From Calamus simplicifolius (lineage: Eukaryota > Streptophyta > Magnoliopsida > Arecales > Arecaceae), in the NCBI GenBank assembly GCA_900491605.1, contig UESW01003827.1, positions 1,494,967-1,558,966 of the forward strand: a stretch of 64,000 nt of DNA, read 5' to 3'. Shown here piece by piece: positions 48,165-59,557 of this stretch; the first letter of the stretch is position 1, and every line of letters begins with the position of its first letter. A program made the position numbers and the translations under genes. The notes under the pieces were generated by a model. It had not been told where the DNA came from. It made no database searches and saw only the letters and a program-made list of their open reading frames with translations.

Positions 48165-49300
48165 CAAAGGACCAGATCTATCAAAAAGAGCTTGCCGGCA
48201 TCGCGGCAAATGGGACACCACTCGGCCCCGGCACGACGGTGCTCCCGAGTCGGTTAAGACCCTAGCAGCTCCGTACCCGGTCGAGTTGCCCTTTAGGCGG
48301 CACACAAACCCCTAAAGTGGTTCAAAAGGAGCTCGCCGGCATCGCGACTAATGGGACACCACTCGACCCCAGCACAGCGGTGCCCCCGAGTCGGTTAAGA
48401 CCCTAGCAGCTCCGTACCCGATTGAGTCGTCCTTCAGGTGGTACACAAACTCCTGAAGCGGTTCAAAAGGAGCTCGCCGGCATCGCGACTAATGGGACAC
48501 CACTCCGCTTTGGTACGGCGGTGCCCCCGAGTCGGTTAAGACCCTAGCAGCTCTATACCCGGTCGAGTTACCCTTCAAGCGGTGCACAAACCCGTGAAGT
48601 GGTTCAAAAGGAGCTCGCCGACATTGCGGCTAACGGGACACCACTCGGCCCTGGCACGACGGTGCCCCCGAGTTGGTTAAGACCCTATCAGCTTCGTACC
48701 TGATCGAGTCGCCCTTCAGGCAGCACAGAAACCCCTGAAGTGGTTCAAAAGGAGCTCGCCGGCATCGTGGCTAACGGAACACCACTCGGCCCCGGCATGG
48801 CGGTGCCCTCGAGTCGGTTAAGACCTTAGCAGCTCTGTACCCGGTCGAGTCACCCTTCAAGCGACACATAAACCCCTGAAGCGGTTCAAAAGGAGCTCGC
48901 CTGCATCGCGACTAACGGGACACCACTCGGCCCCGGCACGGCGGTTCCCCCGAGTCGGTTAAGACCCTATCAGCTCCATACCCGGTCGAGTCGCCCTTCA
49001 GGCGGCACACAAACCCCTGAAGCAGTTCAAAAGGAGCTCGCTGGCATCGTGGCTAATGGGACACCACTCAGCCCTGGCACGGCGGTGCCCCCGAGTCGGT
49101 TAAGACTCTAGCAGCTTCGTACCCGGTCGAGTCGCCCTTTAGGTGGCACACAAACCCCTAAAGCGGTTCAAAAGGAGCTCGCCGGCATCGCGGCTAACGA
49201 GACACCACTCGGCCCAGGCACGGCGGTGCCCCCCGAGTTGGTTAAGGCCCTGCAGCTCCGTACCCGGCCAAGCTACCCCTCAGGCAACACGCAAACCCCT
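48165..49300. repeat. 141-bp tandem array after E3 integrase
   Basis: About eight units with GGTTCAAAAGGAGCTCGCCG, CATCGCGGCTAATGGGACAC, CACTCGGCCCCGGCACGGCG, GTGCCCCCGAGTCGGTTAAG. Period is exactly 141 at 48319, 48460, 48601, 48742, 48883 and 49024. Confidence 0.93.
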
Positions 49301-49749
49301 CACGATAGCAAAATCAACCTCAACCGTCTCTGGTCAATCTAGACGCCTCCAAAGTTAGGCTTGGCGTCAAGCCGCCCGGAGATCTTTCCAAGCCTTTGGG
49401 GACTCATGCGTAAGCTAGCCTTCTTGCGAACAGCCTGCGACAGCACGAAACATCTTAAGTGATTGTTCATATGGCCGGCCTACATCCTAGAGATGCATAC
49501 GAATATTGGCTAAGTTCGGAGTCGCGGAACATCTTAGAAGACCCTATATTTGGCTTCAACGTCGTCAGCATATATGGCTTGGCCACAAGGAGTAAGGCAC
49601 AATAAGGCGCTTTTCTCAGAAGAAGGAAGACGGGATGGATCGAAGCACAAAGAAATTAAGAGAAAAAGTCTTTTTTATTGACTATTGAAGAAGGATACAA
49701 AATTCGACCTGAGGCCGGTTACATACAATAAAGTAAAAGGAAAAATAAC

Positions 49750-52182
49750 TCAAGGCTCACCGGGGCTGGGCTTCCTTTCGTCCTTTTTCTCCGCAGGCTC
49801 CTCATCAGAATCCCCAGGCCGGATATCTTCGAGTTCAGCAATGTCGATCTTGAGGGCTGCAGATACTTTGACCTTGCACATTTCGAAGCCCTGAATATAG
49901 GCGTCGAGGCTGGCCTCGACGACTTCTTGTTTGAACTCCGGCGAGGCCTTATAGTTGGACACGGCCTGCCCCGCCTCGGCTTTGGCCCGCTGTGCCCTGG
50001 CCTTGGCCTCCCAGGCCTTGCTCTCGGCCTCTGTGGCATGGGCGCTGGCCTCGTCAGCATAGGCCCCCGCCCTGGCCTTCTTCGAGCCCACCTCCGCCGC
50101 CGCCTTCTCCGCAGCGGCCGCTCTCTCTGCAGCCTCCGCCACCGCCTTCTCCGCGGCGGCCGCTCTCTCCACCATGATCCGAGTCTCCTCCTCAGCGCGT
50201 TGGAGTCGCTAAGTCAACTCTTCATTCTGCGCCGCGGCGGCCCTCAATCTCTCTGAGGCCAGCTCCATCTTGGCCTCGGCCGCGGAGGCCCGGCCGCTCT
50301 CAACTTCGACCCGGCTCTCCATCTCCCTCATGCGACCAGCCCAGCTCTCCTCGCGGGCCGAGGTTTCCTGGCGCAGGCGAGCAAGGCTTTCAGCCTGCGC
50401 CATGCTCTCCTTCTTATACCTGTCGGCCCATGCCAGGGCCTTGGTGATTGTGGTGGAAGAATGGGCCAGCGCCTCGCGAAGGCCCAACGCTCCAGTGACC
50501 AACTATAGCAGAGGAAACATGTCAGCTATGAGAAGAAGAAGAAATATAGGAAAATAACAAGTGCTTAAAATTTACCTGGATAACAGAAACCATTACCATG
50601 TCTAGGAGCGCGGAGTGACTGATCCCCCACGTCTCCTTTTCGAGCTCGGTGGTTCGGACCCCTGACAGGAGGCGGAAGGCCTGCGCGGCATCCGCCATTG
50701 AACTGACCGGGGGAACCAGCCTCGTCTGCCCCACCTGTGGGCCTTCGGCTTGGGGGCGGCCCGGGCACTAGGCCGGTTGGCGGGATGAACTCCCCGACTC
50801 CTCCCTTTGCTTTTCGATCGCCTCCGCCCCGTTCCGGGCCTCCCTGGTGACCCACTCCCCCTCACTGGCGGTTGGGGGAGCACCTTCTCTCTCCGGCTTG
50901 ACAGCGGCTGGAGGGCCAATAGCAATAGTGACCCGCCCTGCCTCGGGCGCATCGGCGGCGGCGGGAGCTTCCTCCTCTCCATCCAAAACCACCACCATTG
51001 TCTCGGTGGTGGCCGGGATCTCCCCTTCTTCGATCTCGGCCCTCGCAGGCTTCCGGGCCGCCCTTACAACCGGCTTCTTCTCAGCCGGCTCCCCCGCTGG
51101 TGTCGGGGCTGTGGGGGCTGCGGCCGGTCTTGCCGGCTCCCTTTCTTGGGGTTTCTTCACCGGCCTGGATGACTCTCTAGTCGCCCGCCTTTTAACTTCA
51201 GGACGGCCTTAAAGTCGCTGGCGAAAACCCTCATTGCTGCACAAAGGAGTAGCGAGCATCAGTAGCGGCATACAATAAGTCGAAGGACGGATAGAAAAAT
51301 CCAGGCACCAAGATCACCGGTCGACGGGGCTAACTCGGCTTCTACCAGGTTTTCCTCGGACAGGAGTTCCTTGTAATTGGGGATTTGACAGTTGGACAAT
51401 CGGGTGAATAACTCCCTATCCCTATCCCCTACGGTGGAATCTTCGTTGGAGCTAGTCTCAGGCTCCCTCTAGTCGGCCCTAACCCCCACAATGTGGGCAA
51501 AGAGAAATTTAGGTTTCCACCCCCTAATTTTGGATGGAAGACCCAATGGGAAGGCTCTACCTGGCCTGGCAGTAAATGCCCACCAGGCACCCTCACCTTG
51601 GCTGCGGAGCTTATAGAAAGCTCGGAACAGGAACAGCCCTGGACGGGCCCCCTCGAAGTGGCAGAGGATTACAAAGGCACAAATGATCCGAATCGAGTTC
51701 GGAGTCAACTGTGTCGGCACTAACCTATACCTATATAAGAGGTTAAGGAAAAAAGGATGGAAAGGAAGGCGCAGCCCGCACCGGAAGAACTCCTCGTACA
51801 GAGCAACCCGGCCCGGATGGTCAGAGGTCACCCTGTCCTCGGGCCCCGGCGCGGACAGGTCAATAAAGTCAGGGACATTGTATTTAGCCCTAAGGGTCTC
51901 TATATCCTTAGGGGTCATGGTGGAAGCCACCCCAGCTAGACCCGCTGGATCGGAACTCACCGCCGGAGGAAGCGCCGGATGGCGAGAGGACAAGGGAACT
52001 GCCCTAATAGGAGGACCGGAGGTGGTCGGGGGTCTTGCTGCCCCCGATTCACCACGGATGACTACACCGCCCACCGACTGAGGCATTCGACTTCTAGCTA
52101 CAGGGGCCTGGTCCTCACTGCTAGACTGGGAAGACTCTTCTACGGGTCTCTTGCCCTCCCTAATGGCACGGCGGTCCATAGG
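49750..52182 (-). pseudogene. Antisense spliced gene of E3 (Transposase_28-type domain plus coiled coil)
   Basis: Exon 1 from MDRRAIREGKRPVEESSQSS with the Transposase_28-type core: PGRVALYEEFFRCGLRLPFH, PFFLNLLYRYRLVPTQLTPN, FVILCHFEGARPGLFLFRAF, GWKPKFLFAHIVGVRAD, then an in-frame TAG (51469-51471) where a TGG would continue. Downstream blocks: Pro/Ala-rich (50768-51160), GLREALAHSSTTITKALAWA (to 50502), and a long Ala/Glu/Lys coiled coil, last part 49750-50175 ending EKKDERKPSPGEP. The layout is the same as the antisense gene in E2. Exon joins are only partly fixed; function unknown. Confidence 0.72.
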
Positions 52183-52731
52183 TAAAAAGGGGGATGAAAC
52201 TAACCTGGGAGTTGAAAAGACTAAGGTCGCAAAAGAACTCAAAGAAGAAGAAAGTAGAAGAAGAAAGCAATGGCAGCGTAAAGGTTTCTACAGGCCCTTG
52301 GGGGGTTTTTATAGCCCCCCGTCTCCAGCTAACGCCGCCCCAGATCCCGCCATCTGGCGTGCGCCCATTGCATTGCAGGCTGCCAGCCGAATATCACGCC
52401 TACACCCGAGGCATGCCACCTTGATCCACTCCGGAAGATGTGATCCCCGACCAATCACGGGCCATGGAAAACAGAGCAGCAATGATGCCCTTGCCTTTTT
52501 CCCATCACCCAATGGACTCCTTCTCCGGAGCGTCCGGCACCAACGTCATCACCACCTAACGCATGATTGCGGGAGATCTTCGAAGCGACACTGCCTCGAA
52601 ACAAAGTGCTAGCACATTAGCCCATTTAAAGCGCACTAAAGGAGGCAATCATTCTTTTTGAATTTTCGCGCCCCTTTTGCCCAAAGGATTGCAGACGCGT
52701 GGCCCTTAGCGCTCAGGGGCGGGGGGGGCAT

Positions 52732-54320
52732 CTGATGTGGCCAATGTAGCCCCAAGGGTAATTTCGGCAAAATCAAAGCATGGGTGCGCCCCAGCATCTT
52801 CAAAGCCCGCCGAGTCGGCCCCGACCCTTCCTGGTCGGCCCTTCTCGGCCCTGGCATCTCCAAGCCCGCTGAGTCGGCCCCGACCCCTTCTGATCGGCCC
52901 TTCTCGGCCCCGGCACCTCCAGGTCCACTGAGTCGGCCCCGACCCTTCCTGGTCGGCCCTTCTCGGCACCGGCGTCTCCAAGCCCGCCGAGTCGGCCCCG
53001 ACCCTTCCTGATCGGCCCTTCTCGGCCCCGGCACCTCCAGGCCCGCCGAGTTGGCCCCGACCCTTCTTGGTCGGTCCTTTTCGGCCCCAGCGTATCTAAG
53101 CCCGCCGTGTCGGCCCCGACCCTTCCTGGTCGGCCCTTCTCGGCCCCGGCGTCTCCAAGCCCGCCGAGTCGGCTCCGACCCCTCCTGGTCGGCCCTTCTC
53201 AGCCCCGGCACCTCCAGGCCCGCCGAGTCGGCCCCGACTCTTCCTGGTCGGCCCTTCTCGGCCCCGGTACCTCCAGGCCCGCCGAGTTGGTCCCGACCTT
53301 TCCTGGTCGGCCCTTCTCGGCCCCGGCGTCTCCAAGCCCGCCGAGTCGGCCCCGACCCTTCCTGGTCGGCCCTTTTTGGCTCCGGCGTCTCCAGGCCCGC
53401 CGAGTCGGCCCCGACCCTTCCTGGTCGGCCCTTCTCGGCCTCGGCACCTCCAGGCCCGCCGAGTCAGCCCCGATCCTTCCTAGTCGGCCCTTCTCGACCC
53501 TGGCGTCTCCAAGCCTGCCGAGTCAGCCCCGACCTTTCTTGGTCGGCCCTTCTCGGCCCCGACGTCTCCAAGCTCGCCGAGTCAGCCCCGACCCTTCCTG
53601 GTCGGCCCCTCTCGGCCCCGGCACCTCCAAGCTCGCCGAGTCGGCCCTGCCCCGGCACGTCCTAGTCGGCAAAGTCGGCCCCGGCCACCCTTTTACGACC
53701 TAGATAAGCTTCGGCTCCCCCGAGAGAGTCGGGACTTCCCGGTTTCCTCCAAACCTGCCCCAACACGGCCCTGGTAGCTCGGGACGCTACCTCTCTGACC
53801 CGCGCCGCCTGACAACGCCAGATCCAGCTACCCACTGGCCACGCTGCTGATGGAACTGGACCCAACAACCCAATAGCCCCGCTGGCTGATGGGACTTAGC
53901 CCACCAACCACCGCTTTCTCCCTTTCCGATGAGACAGGACCCACCAACCAGCGTAGATTCACGCAACTCCCAAGAACTCCGCGGACATTCCCTCCTCACG
54001 GAATCCCACGTGATCATGCTAGGGTCAACCCCTATAAAAAGGTGAATCCGCTCAGTAAACAGGTATACGCGATAATCCCCGGAAAATTGCTATCTTAAGA
54101 CCCAGAGAGGAATCCCTTCTCCTCTGGAGCACCATCTCATCTAAAAAGAGCTCATTCGAGCTCCTCTTTTGATGTGACCTTAATTGCTAACTTGGGCGTC
54201 GGAGGGTCCTACCGGAGAATCCTCTCCGATCCTGGGACTTCTTTGCAGGTAACCTGGTGAAGTAAAGCCTGAAAAATCCATCCATTCCCGATGTGCATGA
54301 TCAGTGATTGGGCGTCATCA
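52732..54320 (+). repeat. 3' LTR of E3
   Basis: Same ends as 44487-46069; array at about 52800-53660. Preceded by purine tract GGGGCGGGGGGGG at 52717-52729. Confidence 0.93.
52800..53660. repeat. 59-bp tandem array in E3 3' LTR
   Basis: About 14 units like those at 44560-45420. Confidence 0.92.
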
Positions 54321-54390
54321 ATATGCATTATTTTTGGTTCATTAAATAGACATTGGGAAAATTAATCTTTTCAGAATTGATTTGCAGTAC

Positions 54391-54499
54391 CTGGGCTGCC
54401 TCAATTTCTGATTCTTGCCTCTGAATGTCAAAGGAGAGGGGGTGTAACATCCATATAAAGAATAAATCTGACTTCTCAAAGAATGACACGTGGCTCTGC
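54391..54499 (-). pseudogene. Nudix exon e
   Basis: Completes Arg, then QSHVSFFEKSDLFFIWMLHP, LSFDIQRQESEIEAAQ. Splice sites TTGCAG and GTACTG. Isolated between the copia-bearing intron (to 62568) and E3 (to 44487). Confidence 0.85.
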
Positions 54500-55718
54500 C
54501 TGCAAGTAGATGCTCATAAAAAAACTGACATGATGTAAATTTTCAGACAAGTTTACAGAATTATCATCCATGAAGTCGAGCATTAAAGCAAGCAACAGCA
54601 TCTGGGAAAAATGAATGGATGATACTTCTTTTCAGGAGATGAGATCTAGGTTCACCACAAATAATATGCCAGTTATGTGTTTTGTAAAAGATGTGCTCTT
54701 TTTCTTTATAGCACAATTTTTAGATAAAAAAAGAAACGTGGCAATTAGTCTAATGCTAAATAAGCTTCATTGTTGCAGCAAAGAGTTGTGAATCATCAAA
54801 AGGCAAAGAAAGTAAGGCAAACTACTGTTCTAGGCATGTGCTCGCAATGTGCAACACTGGGACCAGTTTCAGGAAACGAGACAAATCAACTCAGCAATGC
54901 TTGTTCCAAGCATTCGCAAATGATTTTTTGGGCTCAGCATAAGGAAGAATTTTTGCATGTCAAAAGAAATAAATCAGCCAGGTCAGTCAATCAGGAGGTT
55001 CAGATCAGCAAATCAGGTCCTTCAATATCACTAAAATATCAATATAACTGTGATCATAGGCAGATTCACATTGGCCTGATAGCAGCCACTTTTTGCTTCA
55101 GCTTTTTTGTGGCACTGCTGTAAGTACGAGGATGCATCCAATTTGGTGGCGTTTGGAGCATCAACTGCTCTATCTTTATGATATTAAATAGATGGAAAAA
55201 GGGAGAGGTATGAGGCATATTAGAACTAATAACCCACAAACCTTACCTTTTCAAGATTCTGCAACAAATTTTTTAAATGGATTCAGAAATTTTTGTATAT
55301 ACATGGTTGGAGAATGGAAAGTCCAGCTTCAACTTAATAACCATAGAGGTAACTTCTTGAACACTTCAACATTGTCCAAATAGAGTATTTTTATGCATAT
55401 CATAGCCACATATCCAAGTAACCCAGTACTTATTATCATAATTAGGAGTGCATTTAAGGAGCACGAGGGCAACTTTGCCAATACCCTTATGGTTATTTGC
55501 AGTAGCTAACTGTGAGGTGAACAGCACGGGGATCTATCTTTCTGTGAGCTTTTAACTTGTTTGCAGTACTTCCTTTTGTATTCTTCCATTCTCACTCATT
55601 TATCCCCCTTTTATTTTTTGACTTCTGAAAAATTACATCTCAACAGTGTGAAGAATCATAACAACCTTCAGAAACGGATAAGACAAGGCCGCTTGTCATT
55701 ATTAACATGATAATTGTT
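54500..55718 (-). other. Nudix intron sequence between exon e and the nested elements
   Basis: AT-rich, no exon or RNA gene recognised. The far end (55669-55718) is one copy of a short host duplication also seen at 62250-62430. Confidence 0.5.
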
Positions 55719-56320
55719 ATTGTTGTGAAAATCCGTTCTCCAACTCGGGTGCACTCTGGCTCCGGGTCTGGACGCCGGTCTCGTCGCCTGGGATGGAACC
55801 TGCAAGACAGTACACACGCAGAGGATATTTCGGGGGTTGCCCTCTGCAGAGGACCCTCCGATGCCAAGTCAGTGAAGATTCACAGCAAGTAGATATGAGA
55901 AGAAGACTCCCGCAGAAAAGTTCCCCTAGATGGGTGTTCTCTCGAGAGCTTCGAGCTCTGATGGAGCTTCAATGGAGTTTTTTCAGTATGAGAGCGGGTG
56001 AATGCATGCGTACCTAAAAGATTTGAGGGCTGTCGTATTTATAGGCGATCACCTGATTCCTTGGGCGCATTGCGGGAGGGTCTGAAAGCTGTTGAGATTC
56101 AAAACGGATTCGAATCAAGTTTGTTATGAGGCCAGTAGGATCCGTATCTTGTCAGTTAGAGGATCAACGGCTAGGAGAGCTGGTTGATGCCTTGAGATTC
56201 AGCGATTATGTAGGTTCTAGGCCACTCCTATGGCCCTTAGGCCACTTCTGGCATGATTCTCCGTTTGAATCTTATTCAGTTATTGTGAATTTGAACTCTC
56301 CCATGCCGGATTTCGCAGAG

Positions 56321-56472
56321 GTATGAGGATAGCTCGGGCTGCCGAGGTATGACGATAGCTCGTGCTGCTGAGGTACGAGAATGGCTCGTGCTGCCGAGGT
56401 ATGAGGATGGCTCGGGCTGCCGAGATAGGAGGATAGCTCGGGTTACCGAGATTTGAAGATGGCTCAGTTCGT
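56321..56472. repeat. 26-bp minisatellite
   Basis: About six units of AGGTATGAGGATAGCTCGGG CTGCCG with substitutions, inside the left part of the LTR-like element. Confidence 0.85.
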
Positions 56473-56554
56473 TGGGGCGACCCGACTCCGTTGAGGGCGA
56501 CTCGGCTTCGCCGCCTTGTGGATGTGGCAGCTAGCCGACAGGATGTTGGGATTG

Positions 56555-57291
56555 TGTAGAGCCTGGTGTGGTACTCCAAAGCTTAAATCCTAGGGTGGAG
56601 GTTTATAGGCTCTACATGTTTAAGGCCCAGGTTGTTGGGTCTTGAGGGGGGCTAGTCTATCATTGGGCTGGGTTTGGGCCCAAGGTGTGGGCTGGTCCAA
56701 GGAAGTTTTTTAAGGTTTATTATCCATATAATAAGGCACCGGTTCATATGTGGTGCTGGTTTTATTTTGGTGGCCGTTATGGGACGGGGTTGATATAATC
56801 ATGTAACGATGATGATTATATATGAATAAAAGAAACTCTTTTCTCCCAAGAACGAGCTATCTCTCTTCTTTCCTCTCTTATACACATTTTTCTCTCTTTC
56901 TCACACATAGATGCCCTAAATTTCTAGGGTTTTATTGCTGCCATCTCTGCCTTAGCCATCTTCTTGGAACCGCCTCTCTCAAAGAAGGAGAAGAAGGAAA
57001 CCCTAGTAGCACCTTCTTCTTGGGCAGCATCTCTTGATTTTCTGGATCAGATCTGAAGGTTCATATGAGGAAGAAGAGAGGCCACGATCCTCTCTTACAA
57101 TCTTGGGGTGCAAGAAACCAAAGAAAATCCTAGTTGCTAATCAATCCGGGAAGATTACCAAGATCAAGATCCAAAATTCTGCTGCAAAATTTTAGCAGGG
57201 ATATCATCTTGCTTCCACATCTCCACACGACTTAGGACTGGTCGAATGCGTGCTATGCTCCAAGGGTAGAAAGAGGACAATCCACTCTTCA
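56555..57291 (+). repeat. 5' LTR of E4
   Basis: Contains a TATA-like TTATATATGAATAAAAG (near 56815) and a pyrimidine-rich leader. Confidence 0.9.
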
Positions 57292-57293
57292 GT

Positions 57294-57305
57294 TGGTATC
57301 AGAGC
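57294..57305 (+). promoter_or_regulatory. Primer binding site of E4 (initiator Met tRNA)
   Basis: TGGTATCAGAGC two bases inside the LTR. Confidence 0.9.
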
Positions 57306-57428
57306 CTCGGTGATTTGGTGGAGAAAAGATTGGATCTTGGGCGTTTCTTGGTAAGATATCAAACCAGAAATTTCTGCAGCAAGTTTAATTTTTTGTTTTT
57401 GTTGTGTGCATTGTTTCTTGGTTGGATA

Positions 57429-58200
57429 TGGCATCTAGTAGCTTTAAATTCGATTTTGAAAAGTATGATGGCAAGAGAAACTTCACCTTATGGCAGCAAA
57501 GGGTGGAGGATTTATTGGTACAGCAAAGGATTTATAAGGTCTTGGTGAAACAAAGACCGGATAATGTAAGTCGTGAGGATTGGGAGGAGTTAGAGGAGAT
57601 TGCATTTAGCACAATCAGAATGTGCTTGGCTGATCAAGTCTTGCCGGAGATTTGCATGCAGACTACGGCTAGGGGCTCTGGAAAACTTTAGAGAATACTT
57701 ACATGGGAAAGAGTATGACAAACAAGTTGTGGTTGAAGAAATAGTTGTACAGCTTGAGAATGCCTGAGGGAGGAGATCTTGTGGCCCAAATTCAGAAATT
57801 CAATCAGGTGTGCTCAGAGGTGATGAGCCTTGATGTGAAGATTGATGAAGAAGACAAGACCCTCATCTTGTTGTGTTCGCTACCCAGTTCCTATGATGGT
57901 CTGATTATAATCTTGGTGTATGGGAAGGAGACCCTGAATTATGAAGAGGTTGTGGGGGTGCTGAGATCAAACCAGCAAAGAGAAAAGATCCGCATGGAAA
58001 ACTCTAACACAGAGGTACTTGCTGTGAATGAGAGGCAAGGAAGACCCTGAGAAAAGGTTAGAGGCAAGTCCAAAGGCAGATCTAAGTCTCGGTGCAAGCA
58101 GAAAGCATGGAAGTGTTACAAGTGTCATCAGATTGGTCACCTGAAGAGAAATTGCCCACTTCTAAAGAATGAGAAGGGGAAGGGCATTTCCAAGGGAGGT
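57429..58200 (+). pseudogene. gag of E4
   Basis: Starts MASSSFKFDFEKYDGKRNFT LWQQRVEDLL, with the copia gag core (VAQIQKFNQVCSEVM, LLCSLPSSYDGL) and a zinc knuckle CYKCHQIGHLKRNC (CX2CX4HX4C). Stops or shifts near 57690, 57749 and 58048. Confidence 0.88.
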
Positions 58201-58254
58201 TCAGCCAGCAATGGTGGTGCAAATTCATCTGAAGATAGTGAAGATGATGTACTG

Positions 58255-58706
58255 GTAGTTTCAGATGGGATCAAGAAGTGTGATAGTTGTTGGACACTTG
58301 ACTCAGCCTGTTCTCACTATTATACTTCGCATAGGGAGTGTTTGCAACTTATGAAGAATCTGATGGAGGGAGTGTATGCCTTGGTGATAATTATCCTTGT
58401 GAGGTTGCTGGAATTCGAAGCATAAGGGTGAGGATGTATGATGGGGTTATAAGGACTTTGACCAATGTCAAACATGCCCCGGAGTTGAAGACGAATCTAA
58501 TTTCTTTGGGCTACCTGGAGAAGCATGGGTATGCTTTTGAAAGCCAGCCGGGGAGTGGATGTTTGAGGATAACCAAGGGTGCATTAGTGGTGATGAAAGG
58601 GAGAAGGTTGGAAAATAATCTCTATCAGATGGAAGGCTCAGTGGCCATAGATGGTGCAGAGGTGTTAGCAGCGGCACAGGAGGAACAGTTGGTCTATAAA
58701 CTGTAG
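58255..58706 (+). pseudogene. Protease and pre-integrase region of E4
   Basis: WTLDSACSHYYTSHRECL carries the protease motif position (D-S-A instead of the common D-S-G), frame broken near 58340. The pre-integrase zone follows: VRMYDGVIRTLTNVKHAPEL, KTNLISLGYLEKHGYAFES. TAG at 58704-58706. Confidence 0.82.
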
Positions 58707-59473
58707 CACTATCGAATGGGACACATGAGTGATAAAGGGCTTATAGAACTCAGCAAAAGAGGTCTGATTCCAGCACTTAAGAAGGAGGACAATGACATCT
58801 GTGAGCCCTGTATTTATGGCAAACAACATAGGGTGAGATTTGCCAGCAGTTCCAAGCAGAGTGAAAGTGTTCTGGAACTAGTTCACTCAGATGTATGGGG
58901 ACCGGCCCATGTGTCAGCCAGAGGTGGGGCAAGTATTTTTTGACCTTCATTGATGACTACTCCAGGAAGGTATGGGTATATCTGATAAGAGAAAAATCAG
59001 AGGTATTTGCCCGGTTTAAAGCTTGGAGAGTTGGTGTTGAAAAGGAGACAGGAAAACCAGTGAAGTGTTTGAGATCTGACAATGGAGGGGAGTATACAAG
59101 CAATGAATTCAGAAGCTACTGTGAGAAAAATGGGATCCAATGCCATTACACAGTGAGGATGACTCCCCAGCAGAATGGTATGGCAGAGAGGATGAATCGT
59201 ACATTGACAGAGAAGGCTAGGAGTTTGAGGCTGCAGGCATCACTGCCTAAGGTCTTTTGGGGTGATGCAATTATGTTCTCTGGTTTTCTTGTTAACAGGT
59301 CCCCTAATAGAAAACTTGATGGAGGCATTCCAGAGAAGATCTGGAGTGGGATGAAGGTGGAGCTTGGATACCTAAGGATTTTTGGTTGCCCAGCCTATGC
59401 ACATGTGGAGGCAACTGAAAGGAGCAAGCTGGACCCAAAATCACAAAAGCTAATCTTCATCGGGTATCCATAG
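58707..59473 (+). pseudogene. Integrase of E4
   Basis: RMGHMSDKGLIELSKRGLIP, CEPCIYGKQHRVRF (HHCC end), HSDVWGPA, frameshift near 58925, then FLTFIDDYSRKVWVYLIREK, CLRSDNGGEYTS, TPQQNGMAERMNRTL: catalytic D, D and E are all visible. Ends at TAG 59471. Confidence 0.88.
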
Positions 59474-59557
59474 GGAGTTAAAGGCTATTTGCTATGGAGT
59501 TCAGATTCATAGAAGTGTATCATCAGTAAAGATATTATTTTTAATGAGAAGAGCATC

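Larger units (their letters stand above)
44487..54320 (+). mobile_element. Tat-like gypsy element with internal deletion (E3)
   Basis: LTRs 44487-46069 and 52732-54320 start TGATGTGGCCAATGTAGCCC and end GGGCGTCATCA. There is a perfect 5-bp duplication ATATG (44482-44486, 54321-54325). It lies in an intron of the Nudix gene, opposite to it. Internally: Arg-type primer site, about 150 bp of leader, then an abrupt jump into the end of the RT-RNase H connection, second RNase H, open integrase, 141-bp array, antisense gene, purine tract. Gag, protease and RT are missing. Confidence 0.94.
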
